From the IMG/VR virus record IMGVR_UViG_3300042328_001750, positions 1 to 46,211 of that record: 46,211 bases of DNA, one strand, 5' to 3'. Numbering within the stretch: the first letter of the stretch is position 1; every line of letters starts with the position of its first letter. This DNA comes from a virus. Under the pieces are notes generated by a model. It had not been told where the DNA came from. It ran no database searches and saw only the letters and a list, made by a program, of their open reading frames with translations. Both the position numbers and the translations under genes were made by a program. Below are positions 1-8,628 of this stretch, piece after piece.

Positions 1-23
1 GACGTGGGTAGATAAAATAGCAT

Positions 24-2579
24 ATGTATCAAAACATTTATTACGAGAGACAAAAGAATTTAATGCATCTTTGGGATGACAAAAACGGGTATCAAACAAT
101 GCCATACCGAAAGTATGCATATAAGAAAGACCCACACGGACAACATCTTTCAATGAATGGTGAGAAACTAAGTCGTATTTCAAAGTGGGAAAAGGATGAA
201 GCTGATGACCTATTTGAAAGTGATGTTCCAGAAACGACAAGAGTATTGGTAGATATTTACGATAGTGATATCCCATCAACAGGACATAGAGTATTGACTT
301 TTGACATTGAGGTTGAAATGATTACCGGATTACCAAACACACGAGAAGCACAAAACGAATTGACAGCAATTGCTGCACATGATGGAGCAACAAAACTTTA
401 TGATGTATTCGTATTAGATAAAGACAAAACAGTAAAAAATAATGCAAAAACATTTAGCAAAGATGGGAGAGAGGTTAACCTTCACGTTTTCGATAACGAG
501 AAAAATCTCTTACTTGCTTTCCTTAATTATTACGAGGAAATTGACCCAACTATTCTTACGGGATGGAACATAGATTTCTTTGATATTCCATACCTTTACA
601 ATCGTATTAAAAATGTATGTGGTGAAAGTCATGCAAAAAGACTTTCTAGAATAGGACAATGTTTCTATTCACCTTATAGAGAGAAGTGGACATTCGGTGG
701 AGTATCTATTTTAGATTACATCAGTCTATACAAACAATACAATTTCGGTTTAGAAAGTTCATATACATTGAACCATATCGCAACAAAAGAATTAGGTAGA
801 GGTAAAGTAGAGTATGAAGGAAGTTTGGATGACTTATTTGTAAACGATTTAGAAAAGTTTATTGAGTATAACATTGTCGATGTGGACTTAGTGGTAGCAA
901 TGGATGAGAAGTTAAAGTTTATTGATTTATGTAGGGCGATATGTCACGCTGGCTATGTTCCTTACGAAGATTATATGTTTTCGTCAAAATGGTTAGAGGG
1001 AGCTTGTTTAGCATACCTTAAAACAAAAGGAATGGTTGCAACAAACAAACCTGCTGATAGGAGAGAAAGGATGCAGGCTTTGAGAGATAACGACCAAGAA
1101 AAGTTTATTGGAGCATATGTAAAAGAACCTATTGTTGGAAAGTATGATTGGATATATGATTTGGATTTGACATCACTATATCCATCAATCATTATGACCC
1201 TAAATATATCACCTGAAACAAAGGTCGGTAAGATTTCAAATTGGGATGCAGAACAATATATTAAAGGTGAAGAAGTCGAATATAAGTTAGTAGGTAAGGA
1301 TGGTGATACATACGAATACAACCGTCAGGAATTAGCAGATGTTATCAAAGATAGTAATTTAGGTGTAGCAGCTAATGGGGTTCTTTATATGCAAGATAAA
1401 CCAGGTTTGATTGCGGATATTCTAAATACATGGTTTAACAAAAGAGTTGAATATCGTAAATTAGAAAAGAAATATGGTGAGGAAAAAAATACCGAATTAT
1501 ATGAGTTCTATGGTAAGAGACAACACGTTCAAAAAATTCTATTGAACTCAATGTATGGTGTGTTAGGTTTACCGGCATTTCGTTTCTATGATGTGGATAA
1601 CGCAGAGGCAGTGACACTAACAGGGCAGGTCGTAATTAAAAAGACGGCTGAAATGGCAAATAGAAAATATTGGAAAGAATTGGGAACAACCGATGACTAT
1701 AATGTTTATATTGATACTGACTCAATTTATATGATGGCAGAACCTTTGGTAAAACATAGATACCCAGAATATAAAACATTTGACGAAAAGAGAATGGCAG
1801 TTGAGGTAGACAATATTGCAACCGAAACACAAACATTCTTAAACTCATTCTACGACTTATTGGCAGAGAGATTTTTCTTTATTCCAAAGGACAAACATAG
1901 ATTTGAGATTAAAAAGGAATATATCAGTAAAGCAGGATTTTGGGTAGCAAAGAAACGATACGCACAATGGATGATTTTAAAAAACGGAATACCTTGCGAT
2001 AAGTTAGATGTGAAAGGATTGGATGTAGTTAGAAGTTCATTCCCAAAAGCATTTCAAAAGTTTATGTCGACAATGTTGAAAGATATTTTGATGGGTAAAG
2101 ACCATGAATATATAGATGACACCCTATTGACATTTAAGAAAAGTTTACCAACACTACCTGTAAATACAATAGCAAAAGGTGGAGCATTGAAAGAATTGAG
2201 TAAATATGATAATGGTAGTTGGAAAACAGGAGACGCAGTAGCAAACTTTGAGAAAGGAACACCTGCACACGTTAAAGCCGGAATAACATACAATAGATTA
2301 TTAAAATTCTTTAATTGTCCATATAAGCATGAACCAATTAGAGATGGTGATAAAGTAAAGTGGGTATATCTTAAAGACAACCCATTAGGATTAGAAACAG
2401 TTGCATTCAAAGATTATAACGACCCAAAGGAAATTATGGATTTTGTGGAAACCTATGTGGATAGAAACAAAATATTTGAAGCAGAATTAGAAAACAAATT
2501 AGATGACTTTTATAACGCATTGAAGTGGGATAAAGTCACCGCAGATACAAAAACAGCAAAAAAGTTTTTTGCATTTTAA
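24..2579 (+). CDS. 43: Family B DNA polymerase, T4 gp43-like
   Basis: Replicative polymerase with 3'-5' proofreading. The 851 residues are close to the 898 of T4 gp43. Exonuclease motifs are complete: Exo I D94-I-E96, Exo II N182 to D187 (NIDFFD), Exo III Y282xxxD286. Polymerase motifs are also complete: motif A D381 with SLYPS at 384-388, motif B K504 to G512 (NSMYG), motif C YIDTDS at 562-567. An in-frame TAG at 18-20 makes ATG 24 the first possible start, so the protein is complete. It heads the block carrying the clamp and clamp-loader genes, as expected for a T4-type replisome. Family and function are certain; only fine classification is open. Confidence 0.97.
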   Translation: MYQNIYYERQKNLMHLWDDKNGYQTMPYRKYAYKKDPHGQHLSMNGEKLSRISKWEKDEADDLFESDVPETTRVLVDIYDSDIPSTGHRVLTFDIEVEMITGLPNTREAQNELTAIAAHDGATKLYDVFVLDKDKTVKNNAKTFSKDGREVNLHVFDNEKNLLLAFLNYYEEIDPTILTGWNIDFFDIPYLYNRIKNVCGESHAKRLSRIGQCFYSPYREKWTFGGVSILDYISLYKQYNFGLESSYTLNHIATKELGRGKVEYEGSLDDLFVNDLEKFIEYNIVDVDLVVAMDEKLKFIDLCRAICHAGYVPYEDYMFSSKWLEGACLAYLKTKGMVATNKPADRRERMQALRDNDQEKFIGAYVKEPIVGKYDWIYDLDLTSLYPSIIMTLNISPETKVGKISNWDAEQYIKGEEVEYKLVGKDGDTYEYNRQELADVIKDSNLGVAANGVLYMQDKPGLIADILNTWFNKRVEYRKLEKKYGEEKNTELYEFYGKRQHVQKILLNSMYGVLGLPAFRFYDVDNAEAVTLTGQVVIKKTAEMANRKYWKELGTTDDYNVYIDTDSIYMMAEPLVKHRYPEYKTFDEKRMAVEVDNIATETQTFLNSFYDLLAERFFFIPKDKHRFEIKKEYISKAGFWVAKKRYAQWMILKNGIPCDKLDVKGLDVVRSSFPKAFQKFMSTMLKDILMGKDHEYIDDTLLTFKKSLPTLPVNTIAKGGALKELSKYDNGSWKTGDAVANFEKGTPAHVKAGITYNRLLKFFNCPYKHEPIRDGDKVKWVYLKDNPLGLETVAFKDYNDPKEIMDFVETYVDRNKIFEAELENKLDDFYNALKWDKVTADTKTAKKFFAF

Positions 2580-2581
2580 TT

Positions 2582-3337
2582 ATGAAAGGATTAAAGTTTT
2601 GGAAACCTTTAAATTTTGATGTAACATCTTTTAGGTGGAAACTAAAAGAAAGAGTAGGAAGAAGATTTCAAGGTTCCGGTTCGGATAATAGTAGTAAAAA
2701 TACTTACACATACAATGAACTTGGTTTTAGGGGTAATTCTTTTTTAAAAAACGGATTTAAAATAATGAGTGTAGGATGTTCTCACACAGAAGGTATTGGA
2801 GTAAATGATGATGAAACTTGGCCGCACATTTTATCCAATTTGGTACCAAATGGTGTAGATTTAAATTTTGGATATAGTGGAAGAAGTAATGATTATATTT
2901 CTAGAACTATATTAACTTTTGTAGAAAAAGTAAATCCTAATTTAGTTATTGTAATGTATACATATCCATCACGCAGAGAATATTATACAAACGAAGGTGG
3001 TATAGAACCATTTGCAATAAATCCTTGGGGATATTATAAAGAACACCCAAATGGAATTAAAGAATTTGAAATGTTGAAAAATTTATCAAACGAAGAAGAT
3101 GATTATATTAATTGGTACAAAAATCATTTATTAATAACTTACTATTTAAAATCAAAAAATATACCATTTGTTTGGGATGGAACGTTTATAGGAACGGATT
3201 ATATTGATGAAAATAGATTTGATGGTGATTATAAAAAATATAGTGATTTACATGAACATGCCAATAAATCTGAAAACGAAACCTATGCAAAAAAATTATA
3301 TAAACATTTAGAAAAAATTGGTATTATCAAAAATTAA
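2582..3337 (+). CDS. SGNH/GDSL-like hydrolase, copy 1 of 5
   Basis: Probable SGNH-fold esterase or acyl/acetyl hydrolase. Block I is GCSHT at 65-69 in place of GDS, with S67 as the candidate nucleophile. The Gly/Asn block is GYSGRSND at 97-104, and the C-terminal catalytic block is D222-L-H224-E-H226. There is no signal peptide, so the protein is cytoplasmic or carried in the virion. It sits alone between polymerase and clamp genes and is visibly more A+T-rich than both, which suggests an inserted cargo gene. Four divergent relatives lie at 11755, 21607, 24251 and 37727. The substrate is unknown; acetylated or acylated phage or host glycans are a reasonable inference given the glycosyltransferase block. 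Confidence 0.7.
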   Translation: MKGLKFWKPLNFDVTSFRWKLKERVGRRFQGSGSDNSSKNTYTYNELGFRGNSFLKNGFKIMSVGCSHTEGIGVNDDETWPHILSNLVPNGVDLNFGYSGRSNDYISRTILTFVEKVNPNLVIVMYTYPSRREYYTNEGGIEPFAINPWGYYKEHPNGIKEFEMLKNLSNEEDDYINWYKNHLLITYYLKSKNIPFVWDGTFIGTDYIDENRFDGDYKKYSDLHEHANKSENETYAKKLYKHLEKIGIIKN

Positions 3338-3346
3338 TCGTATATT
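3317..3346 (+). promoter_or_regulatory. Phage/host-type promoter E (ATTGG-N19-TATATT)
   Basis: ATTGGTA at 3317-3323 is followed by TATATT at 3341-3346, exactly 24 nt start to start, as in six other copies in the window. It resembles the known Bacteroidota -33 TTTG / -7 TAnnTTTG promoter. The -33 element lies in the 3' end of the SGNH gene. It would drive the sliding clamp and following replication genes with a leader of roughly 12-15 nt. Confidence 0.7.
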
Positions 3347-3365
3347 AGTAAAACAAACATAAAAC

Positions 3366-4079
3366 ATGAACAAAAACAATTTATTAAAATTCATTCAAAA
3401 GTATTCACTAGGTGGACTTATTGAATCAGTAGCGTGGAACGCGGAAGGAACAAAGTTATCAGTTAGATTTATTTCAGATGACAAAACATTATTAGGTGAA
3501 GTAGAATACAATGCGTATACATCTACTCCAATGAATGTGGGTATTTATACAACATCATTATTGAAAAATATGATTGGTGTATTAGACAACGACTTAACAT
3601 TAAAAGTTGACAAAGCAGGTGAAAAATCAGTTTCATTGAAATTATCTTCTGACGAAACCGAAACATCTTATCAATTAGCAGACTTAGGAGTTATCCCTCC
3701 AGTTCCAGATTTGAAAACATTACCTGATTTTGGTATTTCAATTGATATGGCATCTAATATGATTGACAAATTCATCAAAGCAAAAGGTGCATTGAGTGAT
3801 GTAGATACTTTCACAATCTTTACCGAAGGTGGTGATTTGAAGATGGCAATTGGTTATTCTTCTATCTCTACAAACCGAGTTACATTTACTGCACAAAAAG
3901 ATTATGCAGAAACAGTAAAACCAATTTCCTTCTCAGCAAAGTATTTGAAAGAAATCTTAACTGCAAACAAAGAAGCAACTAATGCAAAATTAAAAGTTTC
4001 AACGGATGGTTTATCAAATGTTGAATTCCAAATTGATGATTTTGTATGTAAATATTATTTAGTAGAAATTTCAAATTAA
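3366..4079 (+). CDS. 45: Sliding clamp (processivity factor), T4 gp45-like
   Basis: Ring-forming clamp that tethers the polymerase and, in T4, also activates late transcription. The 237 residues compare with 228 for T4 gp45. The protein opens with a LLKFIQKYS helix and then has the beta-rich duplicated pattern of the clamp fold, with a Pro-rich interdomain linker near 120 (VIPPVPDLKTLPDF). Sequence identity to T4 appears low, so the call rests on fold pattern, length and position between gp43 and the gp44/gp62 genes. Promoter E lies 19 nt upstream of the ATG. Confidence 0.85.
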   Translation: MNKNNLLKFIQKYSLGGLIESVAWNAEGTKLSVRFISDDKTLLGEVEYNAYTSTPMNVGIYTTSLLKNMIGVLDNDLTLKVDKAGEKSVSLKLSSDETETSYQLADLGVIPPVPDLKTLPDFGISIDMASNMIDKFIKAKGALSDVDTFTIFTEGGDLKMAIGYSSISTNRVTFTAQKDYAETVKPISFSAKYLKEILTANKEATNAKLKVSTDGLSNVEFQIDDFVCKYYLVEISN

Positions 4080-4084
4080 TAAAA

Positions 4085-4405
4085 ATGAGTGAACAATTAG
4101 AATTATTCCCAACAGAAGTTGGTTATGAATTATCTCCACAAGAAGAAATAAATATTCCAGAAGCACAACCAATTCAGGATGTAGAATGGTGTTTTCAATT
4201 TTTCAATAATGAACCAATCGTATTTGCATTTTCAAATGAAGGTGAAGAACCTGCTCCATTGGTTTTACAATTACAACCAAACGAAGGTGAAGGATTAAAT
4301 TTCCAACAAAACGGAATGACTTTTAGAGTGTTCCCAAGAGAAATTAGTGAAGAAACAAAAATAGAAAGAAAAAAACAAAATGCAAGTCAAAATAAAGAAG
4401 CTTAG
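4085..4405 (+). CDS. Small acidic protein with QLELF clamp-binding-like motif
   Basis: I do not recognise the family. It has 106 residues, rich in Glu, Gln and Pro, with a charged Lys/Glu tail. The N terminus carries Q4-L-E-L-F8, which fits the QLxLF consensus by which many proteins dock on bacterial beta clamps. The gene begins 5 nt after the sliding clamp gene and its end overlaps dut by 26 nt, so the three are surely co-expressed. A role as clamp-associated factor or clamp modulator is an inference from motif and position. Confidence 0.75.
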   Translation: MSEQLELFPTEVGYELSPQEEINIPEAQPIQDVEWCFQFFNNEPIVFAFSNEGEEPAPLVLQLQPNEGEGLNFQQNGMTFRVFPREISEETKIERKKQNASQNKEA

Positions 4406-4811
4406 TCCAGAAGCAGTGATACCAACATATGCAAAAGATGGTGATGCTGGTATGGATTTAGTAGCAACATCAATGAAGTTTGATGGCACACAAATTACAT
4501 ACGGAACAGGATTGGCAATGGAAATACCCGAAGGATTTGTAGGATTAGTATTCCCTCGTTCATCCATTCGTAAAACCGATTTATCATTAAGTAATTCGGT
4601 AGGTGTAATTGATAGTGGATATAGAGGTGAAATACAGGCAACATTTAATCAAAGGTCATTATCATCTCAAAGTGGTAGTTTTGTATATGGTGTTGGTGAT
4701 AGGATTATGCAAATTATAATTATCCCACACCCACCAATTGAATTTAAAGAAGTAGATGAATTAACAAACACCGAAAGAGGCGAAGGCGGATTCGGTTCAA
4801 CTGGAAAATAA
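4380..4811 (+). CDS. dut: dUTPase (dUTP diphosphatase)
   Basis: Hydrolyses dUTP to dUMP and pyrophosphate, keeping uracil out of phage DNA and feeding dTMP synthesis. All five trimeric dUTPase motifs are present: I DAGMDL 22-27, II PRSS 59-62, III GVIDSGYRGE 75-84 with catalytic D78 and Y81, IV GDRIMQ 106-111, and the flexible V RGEGGFGSTG 133-142. At 143 residues it is full length. It overlaps the previous gene by 26 nt and ends 1 nt before the clamp-loader gene. Confidence 0.96.
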   Translation: MQVKIKKLSPEAVIPTYAKDGDAGMDLVATSMKFDGTQITYGTGLAMEIPEGFVGLVFPRSSIRKTDLSLSNSVGVIDSGYRGEIQATFNQRSLSSQSGSFVYGVGDRIMQIIIIPHPPIEFKEVDELTNTERGEGGFGSTGK

Positions 4812-4812
4812 T

Positions 4813-5760
4813 ATGAGTTTTTTCGCAAACGATATAAACAAAAGAGAACATAGTTTGTGGGTGGAGAAATACCGTCCACAAACTCTTGCTGACTATGTTG
4901 GTAATGAAACCATCAAAGAAACAATTCAGCAATATTTAGATGCAAACGACATACCACATTTATTGTTATACGGAAAAGCAGGTACTGGTAAGACCACACT
5001 TGCAAAGTTAATCGTAAACACAATCAAATGTGACTTTATGATTATCAACGCATCGGATGAAAACAATGTGGACACTGTAAGAACGAAAGTTAAGAACTTC
5101 GCATCATCGGTTGGTTTCGCAGGTTTCAAAGTAATCATATTAGATGAGTTTGATTATATGACACCGGGAGCACAAGCGATTTTGAGAAACTTAATGGAAA
5201 CATTTAGTAAGCATTGTCGTTTTATCTTAACCTGTAATTACATTGAGAAAATCATTGACCCTATTCAAAGTAGATGTCAATCTTTCGCAATTACTCCTCC
5301 AACTAAAAAGGATGTAGCAGTTCAGGTAGCAAAGATATTGGATACTGAAAAGATTAAGTATGAACCTAAGAATATGGCTGATGTGATTAACTCATATTAT
5401 CCAGATATTAGAAGAATACTTAATACTTGTCAATTACAATCTGCAAAAGGTGAATTGAAAGTAGACCACAAAATTATGGTTGAGTCAAACTTTGCAAGTA
5501 AACTTATTGAATTGTTAAAGGAATCCGATGACAAGCGAAATATGTTTATGAAAATTAGACAGGCAGTAGCAGATAACAAACTAAATGACTATTCGGAAAT
5601 GTATACAATGTTATACGACAAAGTGGATGAATATGCAACAGGAAATGTAGCAAATGTGATTTTGACAATTGCAGATGGACTTTCAAAGGATGCATTAGTA
5701 GTAGATAAAGAGATTGTATTTATGAGTACAATTATACAAATATTAAACATAATAAAATAA
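4813..5760 (+). CDS. 44: Clamp loader large subunit (AAA+ ATPase), T4 gp44-like
   Basis: ATPase that opens and loads the sliding clamp at primer-template junctions. The 315 residues match T4 gp44 (319). The N-terminal EKYRP clamp-loader signature is at 18-22, Walker A GKAGTGKT at 54-61, Walker B ILDEFD at 109-114, sensor 1 around N142, the SRC arginine-finger motif at 153-155, and a sensor-2 region PDIRRIL near 177-183. It lies in one run with the clamp, dut and the small subunit gene; its TAA overlaps the next ATG by one base. Confidence 0.95.
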   Translation: MSFFANDINKREHSLWVEKYRPQTLADYVGNETIKETIQQYLDANDIPHLLLYGKAGTGKTTLAKLIVNTIKCDFMIINASDENNVDTVRTKVKNFASSVGFAGFKVIILDEFDYMTPGAQAILRNLMETFSKHCRFILTCNYIEKIIDPIQSRCQSFAITPPTKKDVAVQVAKILDTEKIKYEPKNMADVINSYYPDIRRILNTCQLQSAKGELKVDHKIMVESNFASKLIELLKESDDKRNMFMKIRQAVADNKLNDYSEMYTMLYDKVDEYATGNVANVILTIADGLSKDALVVDKEIVFMSTIIQILNIIK

Positions 5761-5996
5761 TGGAACAACAACAATTACCCCCGAATTTTAATTTAAACGA
5801 TGCAAGAGATATGGATTGTGATTGTGGTGGAAAGATATTCTTACCAGCATATAGATTCAAAAAAATATCTAGATTATTAACAGGTGCACCAAAAGACTCG
5901 GTTATGCCAATTGAATTGTATGTATGTGCAGCATGTGGAAAATCATTGAATGAATTATTACCACAAGAATTGCAAGAAACAAAAATAATAGAATAA
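5760..5996 (+). CDS. Small zinc-ribbon-like protein
   Basis: A 78-residue protein with two Cys pairs, C20-D-C22 followed by GG and C56-A-A-C59 followed by GK, which would form a four-Cys zinc ribbon. It lies between the two clamp-loader subunit genes and overlaps both neighbours by one base, so it is translationally coupled to them. No catalytic residues are visible. A DNA- or protein-binding accessory role in replication or late transcription is plausible but unproven. Confidence 0.8.
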   Translation: MEQQQLPPNFNLNDARDMDCDCGGKIFLPAYRFKKISRLLTGAPKDSVMPIELYVCAACGKSLNELLPQELQETKIIE

Positions 5997-6445
5997 TGGC
6001 CCAAAAGTTATTTGACCATATTAACGCAATAACTACTATTCAAGACCCAAAGTATTTTGACAAACTTTCAGAAGAAGATTTAAAAACTTGGAGTAACTTT
6101 ATGATTAATAGATTTTTATCAATGAAGCCTGAGTGGGTTGAATTGATTGCGTCTATCTTACCATTAACACAGACCCTTTCTCCAAAAGAAATGTATAGTT
6201 TGTATATTAATGTTATTCCAAAGGGTAAATACTTTTTGAAATATATTAAAGGAAAATCCGAAGATAAATACGAACAGTTCATAGTAGACCTTCTAAAGAA
6301 AGAATACGATTGTTCTGAAAATCAGGCAATTGACTATTTAGAGGTACTATATTCCACAAGAGAAGGTAGAGAATATCTTAAGTATGTTTGTGAAAAATAT
6401 GGTATAGATAAAAAACAAATTACAAAACTGAAGCTTAAAATATAA
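5996..6445 (+). CDS. 62: Clamp loader small subunit, T4 gp62-like
   Basis: Partner of gp44 in the T4-type clamp loader. The diagnostic stretch runs from about residue 66 to 118: YINVIPKGKYFLKYIKG aligns with YLMAAVPRGKRYGKWAK in T4 gp62, and DLLKKEYDCSENQAIDY with the T4 segment ending in DAINY. The protein is all-helical and 149 residues long, shorter than T4 gp62 (187). The order gp45-gp44-gp62 is the T4 order. I recalled the T4 sequence from memory, so an alignment should confirm it. Confidence 0.85.
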   Translation: MAQKLFDHINAITTIQDPKYFDKLSEEDLKTWSNFMINRFLSMKPEWVELIASILPLTQTLSPKEMYSLYINVIPKGKYFLKYIKGKSEDKYEQFIVDLLKKEYDCSENQAIDYLEVLYSTREGREYLKYVCEKYGIDKKQITKLKLKI

Positions 6446-7683
6446 TGATAGAAAATAAAACATTTTGTATATTACCATTCATACATTTTAATGGCTATAT
6501 GGATGGAACTGCAAAAGCATGTTGTGATTCTCAAAAAACATTTACCGATATAGATTTAAATTCAACGGATATTAATACGGCATTCAATTCAGATGAATAT
6601 AAAAAGTTGAGGTTGGATATGTTAAATGGTGTTGAAAATTCATATTGTACGGCGTGTTATGATTTAGAAAAACAAGATATAAATTCCTCAAGATTACGAT
6701 GGAACGAACATCACATTAAAAAAATTGCAGGTTTAGAAAAAAAATATTTTAATAAAAAGAATTTTAAAGGTGAAATTGAACCAAATTTTATTTCGTTGGA
6801 TTTGAGACCATCTAATATTTGTAATTTTAAATGTAGAACGTGTAATGATGGATTTTCAACTAAATGGCAAGAAGAAAAAGAAGACTTTTACAAAATAAAC
6901 GAAAATGTTTTATATTTTGGTAAAGAAAAATTGAGTGGAGTAAATAAAGTTAATTTTAAATTGAATGAAGATTCAATGAAAAATATAGAAATATTATATT
7001 TTGCAGGTGGGGAACCATTTGTTTTGGAAGAACATTTTGAATTATTGGAATCCATAAAAGAAAAAAAACACATTTCAATAATGTATAATACTAACTTTAG
7101 TATTTTAAAATATAAAGGAAAAACTATATTTGAATACCTAAAAGATTTCAGAAGTGTTCATTTTTCTATCTCAATAGATGGACTTGGTGAAGTCGGTGAA
7201 TTTGTTAGAACCGGATTTGATACTAAAATATTTAAAAAGAATTTTTTAATTATGAAATGGGCAATTGACCATTATAAAAATGTATCATATGATTTTCAAT
7301 ACACTTGTTCGGTTTTAAATTCTTTTAATTTTTTTGAATTTTTAGAAGAATTGGGTGAAGATGATGATTTAATTAATTTTCATTATATACAATATCCATT
7401 TTGGTATAATACTATAAATTTTGATGAAGCTAAAGATAATACTATAAAATTATTTGAAGAAAAATTAAATACAATAGTTTCTGATAAACTAAAATCTGCC
7501 ATTTTAAAATATTTAGAATATTTAAAAAATTCCAAAGTTACAGATTGGGATAAAATAAATGCTAAAAAATATTTAAGAGGAAATGTGGCACATACACTAT
7601 TATTTAATGATTTGGAATTACCTGAAAAATTATCTTTTGTAAACGATTTGATAGTTGAAAAAAAGAATATAAGACTCATATAA
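6445..7683 (+). CDS. Radical SAM protein with N-terminal twitch/SPASM-like Cys domain
   Basis: Radical S-adenosylmethionine enzyme. The cluster-binding motif is C126-NFK-C130-RT-C133, followed by the SAM-binding GGEP at 188-191. An N-terminal extension has C8, C26, C27 and a CTAC at 68-71, which suggests an auxiliary Fe-S site of the kind found in twitch or SPASM proteins. The C-terminal half is barrel-like and AT-rich in coding. The gene starts one base into the gp62 stop codon but is much more A+T-rich than gp62, so it looks acquired. The substrate is unknown; peptide or sugar modification are both possible. It would be a client of the Fe-S assembly genes at 26.7-27.8 kb. Confidence 0.85.
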   Translation: MIENKTFCILPFIHFNGYMDGTAKACCDSQKTFTDIDLNSTDINTAFNSDEYKKLRLDMLNGVENSYCTACYDLEKQDINSSRLRWNEHHIKKIAGLEKKYFNKKNFKGEIEPNFISLDLRPSNICNFKCRTCNDGFSTKWQEEKEDFYKINENVLYFGKEKLSGVNKVNFKLNEDSMKNIEILYFAGGEPFVLEEHFELLESIKEKKHISIMYNTNFSILKYKGKTIFEYLKDFRSVHFSISIDGLGEVGEFVRTGFDTKIFKKNFLIMKWAIDHYKNVSYDFQYTCSVLNSFNFFEFLEELGEDDDLINFHYIQYPFWYNTINFDEAKDNTIKLFEEKLNTIVSDKLKSAILKYLEYLKNSKVTDWDKINAKKYLRGNVAHTLLFNDLELPEKLSFVNDLIVEKKNIRLI

Positions 7684-7713
7684 TTTGGTAAATCCAATTA
7701 TTTGTCTTATATT
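7684..7713 (+). promoter_or_regulatory. Promoter D (TTTGG-N19-TATATT), near-leaderless
   Basis: TTTGGTA at 7684-7690 and TATATT at 7708-7713 have the same 24-nt offset as the other copies. Only 9 nt separate the -7 box from the ATG at 7723, so the expected transcript begins at or within a few bases of the start codon. The promoter starts immediately after the radical SAM stop codon. Confidence 0.75.
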
Positions 7714-7722
7714 AGATGTAAT

Positions 7723-8607
7723 ATGGCAAGAGTATCATTTTCACAATATAGCATGTGGCATAATTGTCCACAACAATACAAATTAGCATACATAGATAAG
7801 TTAGGAGAAAATTCTTCTAACATTCATTCAATCTTTGGAACTGCAATGCACGAAACACTTCAAAATTATTTGGAGAAATGTTTAAGAATATCAAAGTCAC
7901 AAGCTGACAAAATGATTGACTTAAAGGAATATCTAAAAGAAAGAATGAAAGATGCATATCTCAAAGAAACCGAAGGTGAAATAGGTAATACTACAATATG
8001 TACCAAAGAAGAAATGGTAGAGTTTTTAGAGGATGGAAATGTCTTATTAGATTGGTTTCAAAAACCCAAAAACTTTAACAAATTCTTTTCGTTAAAACAC
8101 GATGAGTTGGTAGCAATTGAACAACCTATAAACACAAAGATTTCAGAGAATGTAAACTTTATGGGTTTTATTGATTTGGTTATTAGAGATACCTTTACAG
8201 GTAAATACAAAATTATTGACTTTAAAACTTCTACAAGAGGTTGGAGTAAGTATCAAAAATCAGACCCTGTTAAAAGTGCACAAATTTTATTATATAAAAA
8301 GTTCTACGCTGAATTACTAAGTATTTCTGAAGATGTGATTGATGTTGAATTTATCATATTAAAAAGAAAAGTAGAAGTAAGAGAGGACATTCCAACACAT
8401 AGAATGAGTAAGCATGTACCCGCAAATGGTAAGATATCAGTGAACAAAGCATGGAAAGGTTTTACGGACTTTGTAGATAGTGTATTTGACAAAGACGGTA
8501 ATTATAAAACGGAAATAGAGTACCCAAAGAACGCAACCAAACTATGTGAATGGTGTGAGTTTTTTCATAGAGGATTGTGTGATAGAGGATTAAAAAATTT
8601 AAATTAA
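7723..8607 (+). CDS. PD-(D/E)XK nuclease, Cas4/RecB-like with four-Cys Fe-S site
   Basis: Probable DNA exonuclease or endonuclease for recombination or DNA processing. Numbered from ATG 7723 (294 aa), it has C15 in NCPQQYK, H43 in GTAMHE, D151 in MGFIDL, and the core D166-F-K168 in KIIDFKTS, plus C275xxC278 and C286. A single N-terminal Cys with a C-terminal three-Cys group is the Cas4/AddB iron-sulfur layout. A longer frame from TTG 7702 exists but would begin upstream of the promoter's -7 box, so ATG 7723 is the real start. No CRISPR genes are near, so this is a phage nuclease, not a CRISPR component. Confidence 0.88.
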   Translation: MARVSFSQYSMWHNCPQQYKLAYIDKLGENSSNIHSIFGTAMHETLQNYLEKCLRISKSQADKMIDLKEYLKERMKDAYLKETEGEIGNTTICTKEEMVEFLEDGNVLLDWFQKPKNFNKFFSLKHDELVAIEQPINTKISENVNFMGFIDLVIRDTFTGKYKIIDFKTSTRGWSKYQKSDPVKSAQILLYKKFYAELLSISEDVIDVEFIILKRKVEVREDIPTHRMSKHVPANGKISVNKAWKGFTDFVDSVFDKDGNYKTEIEYPKNATKLCEWCEFFHRGLCDRGLKNLN

Positions 8608-8628
8608 ACAATATATATTTTAAAAGTT

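Noticed and set aside
2-79. Possible end of an upstream gene in frame 2, overlapping the polymerase start (25 codons before a TGA)
   Set aside because: Reading is open but short, it runs off the window and no family is visible. A second frame ends at 13-15, so neither can be chosen.
7702-7722. TTG start for the PD-(D/E)XK nuclease gene
   Set aside because: The start would precede the -7 box of promoter D. ATG at 7723 fits the promoter and the conserved N terminus.
8590-8619. TATATT at 8614 before the first glycosyltransferase as a promoter
   Set aside because: No TTTGG or similar at the 24-nt offset. The gene may be read through from upstream.
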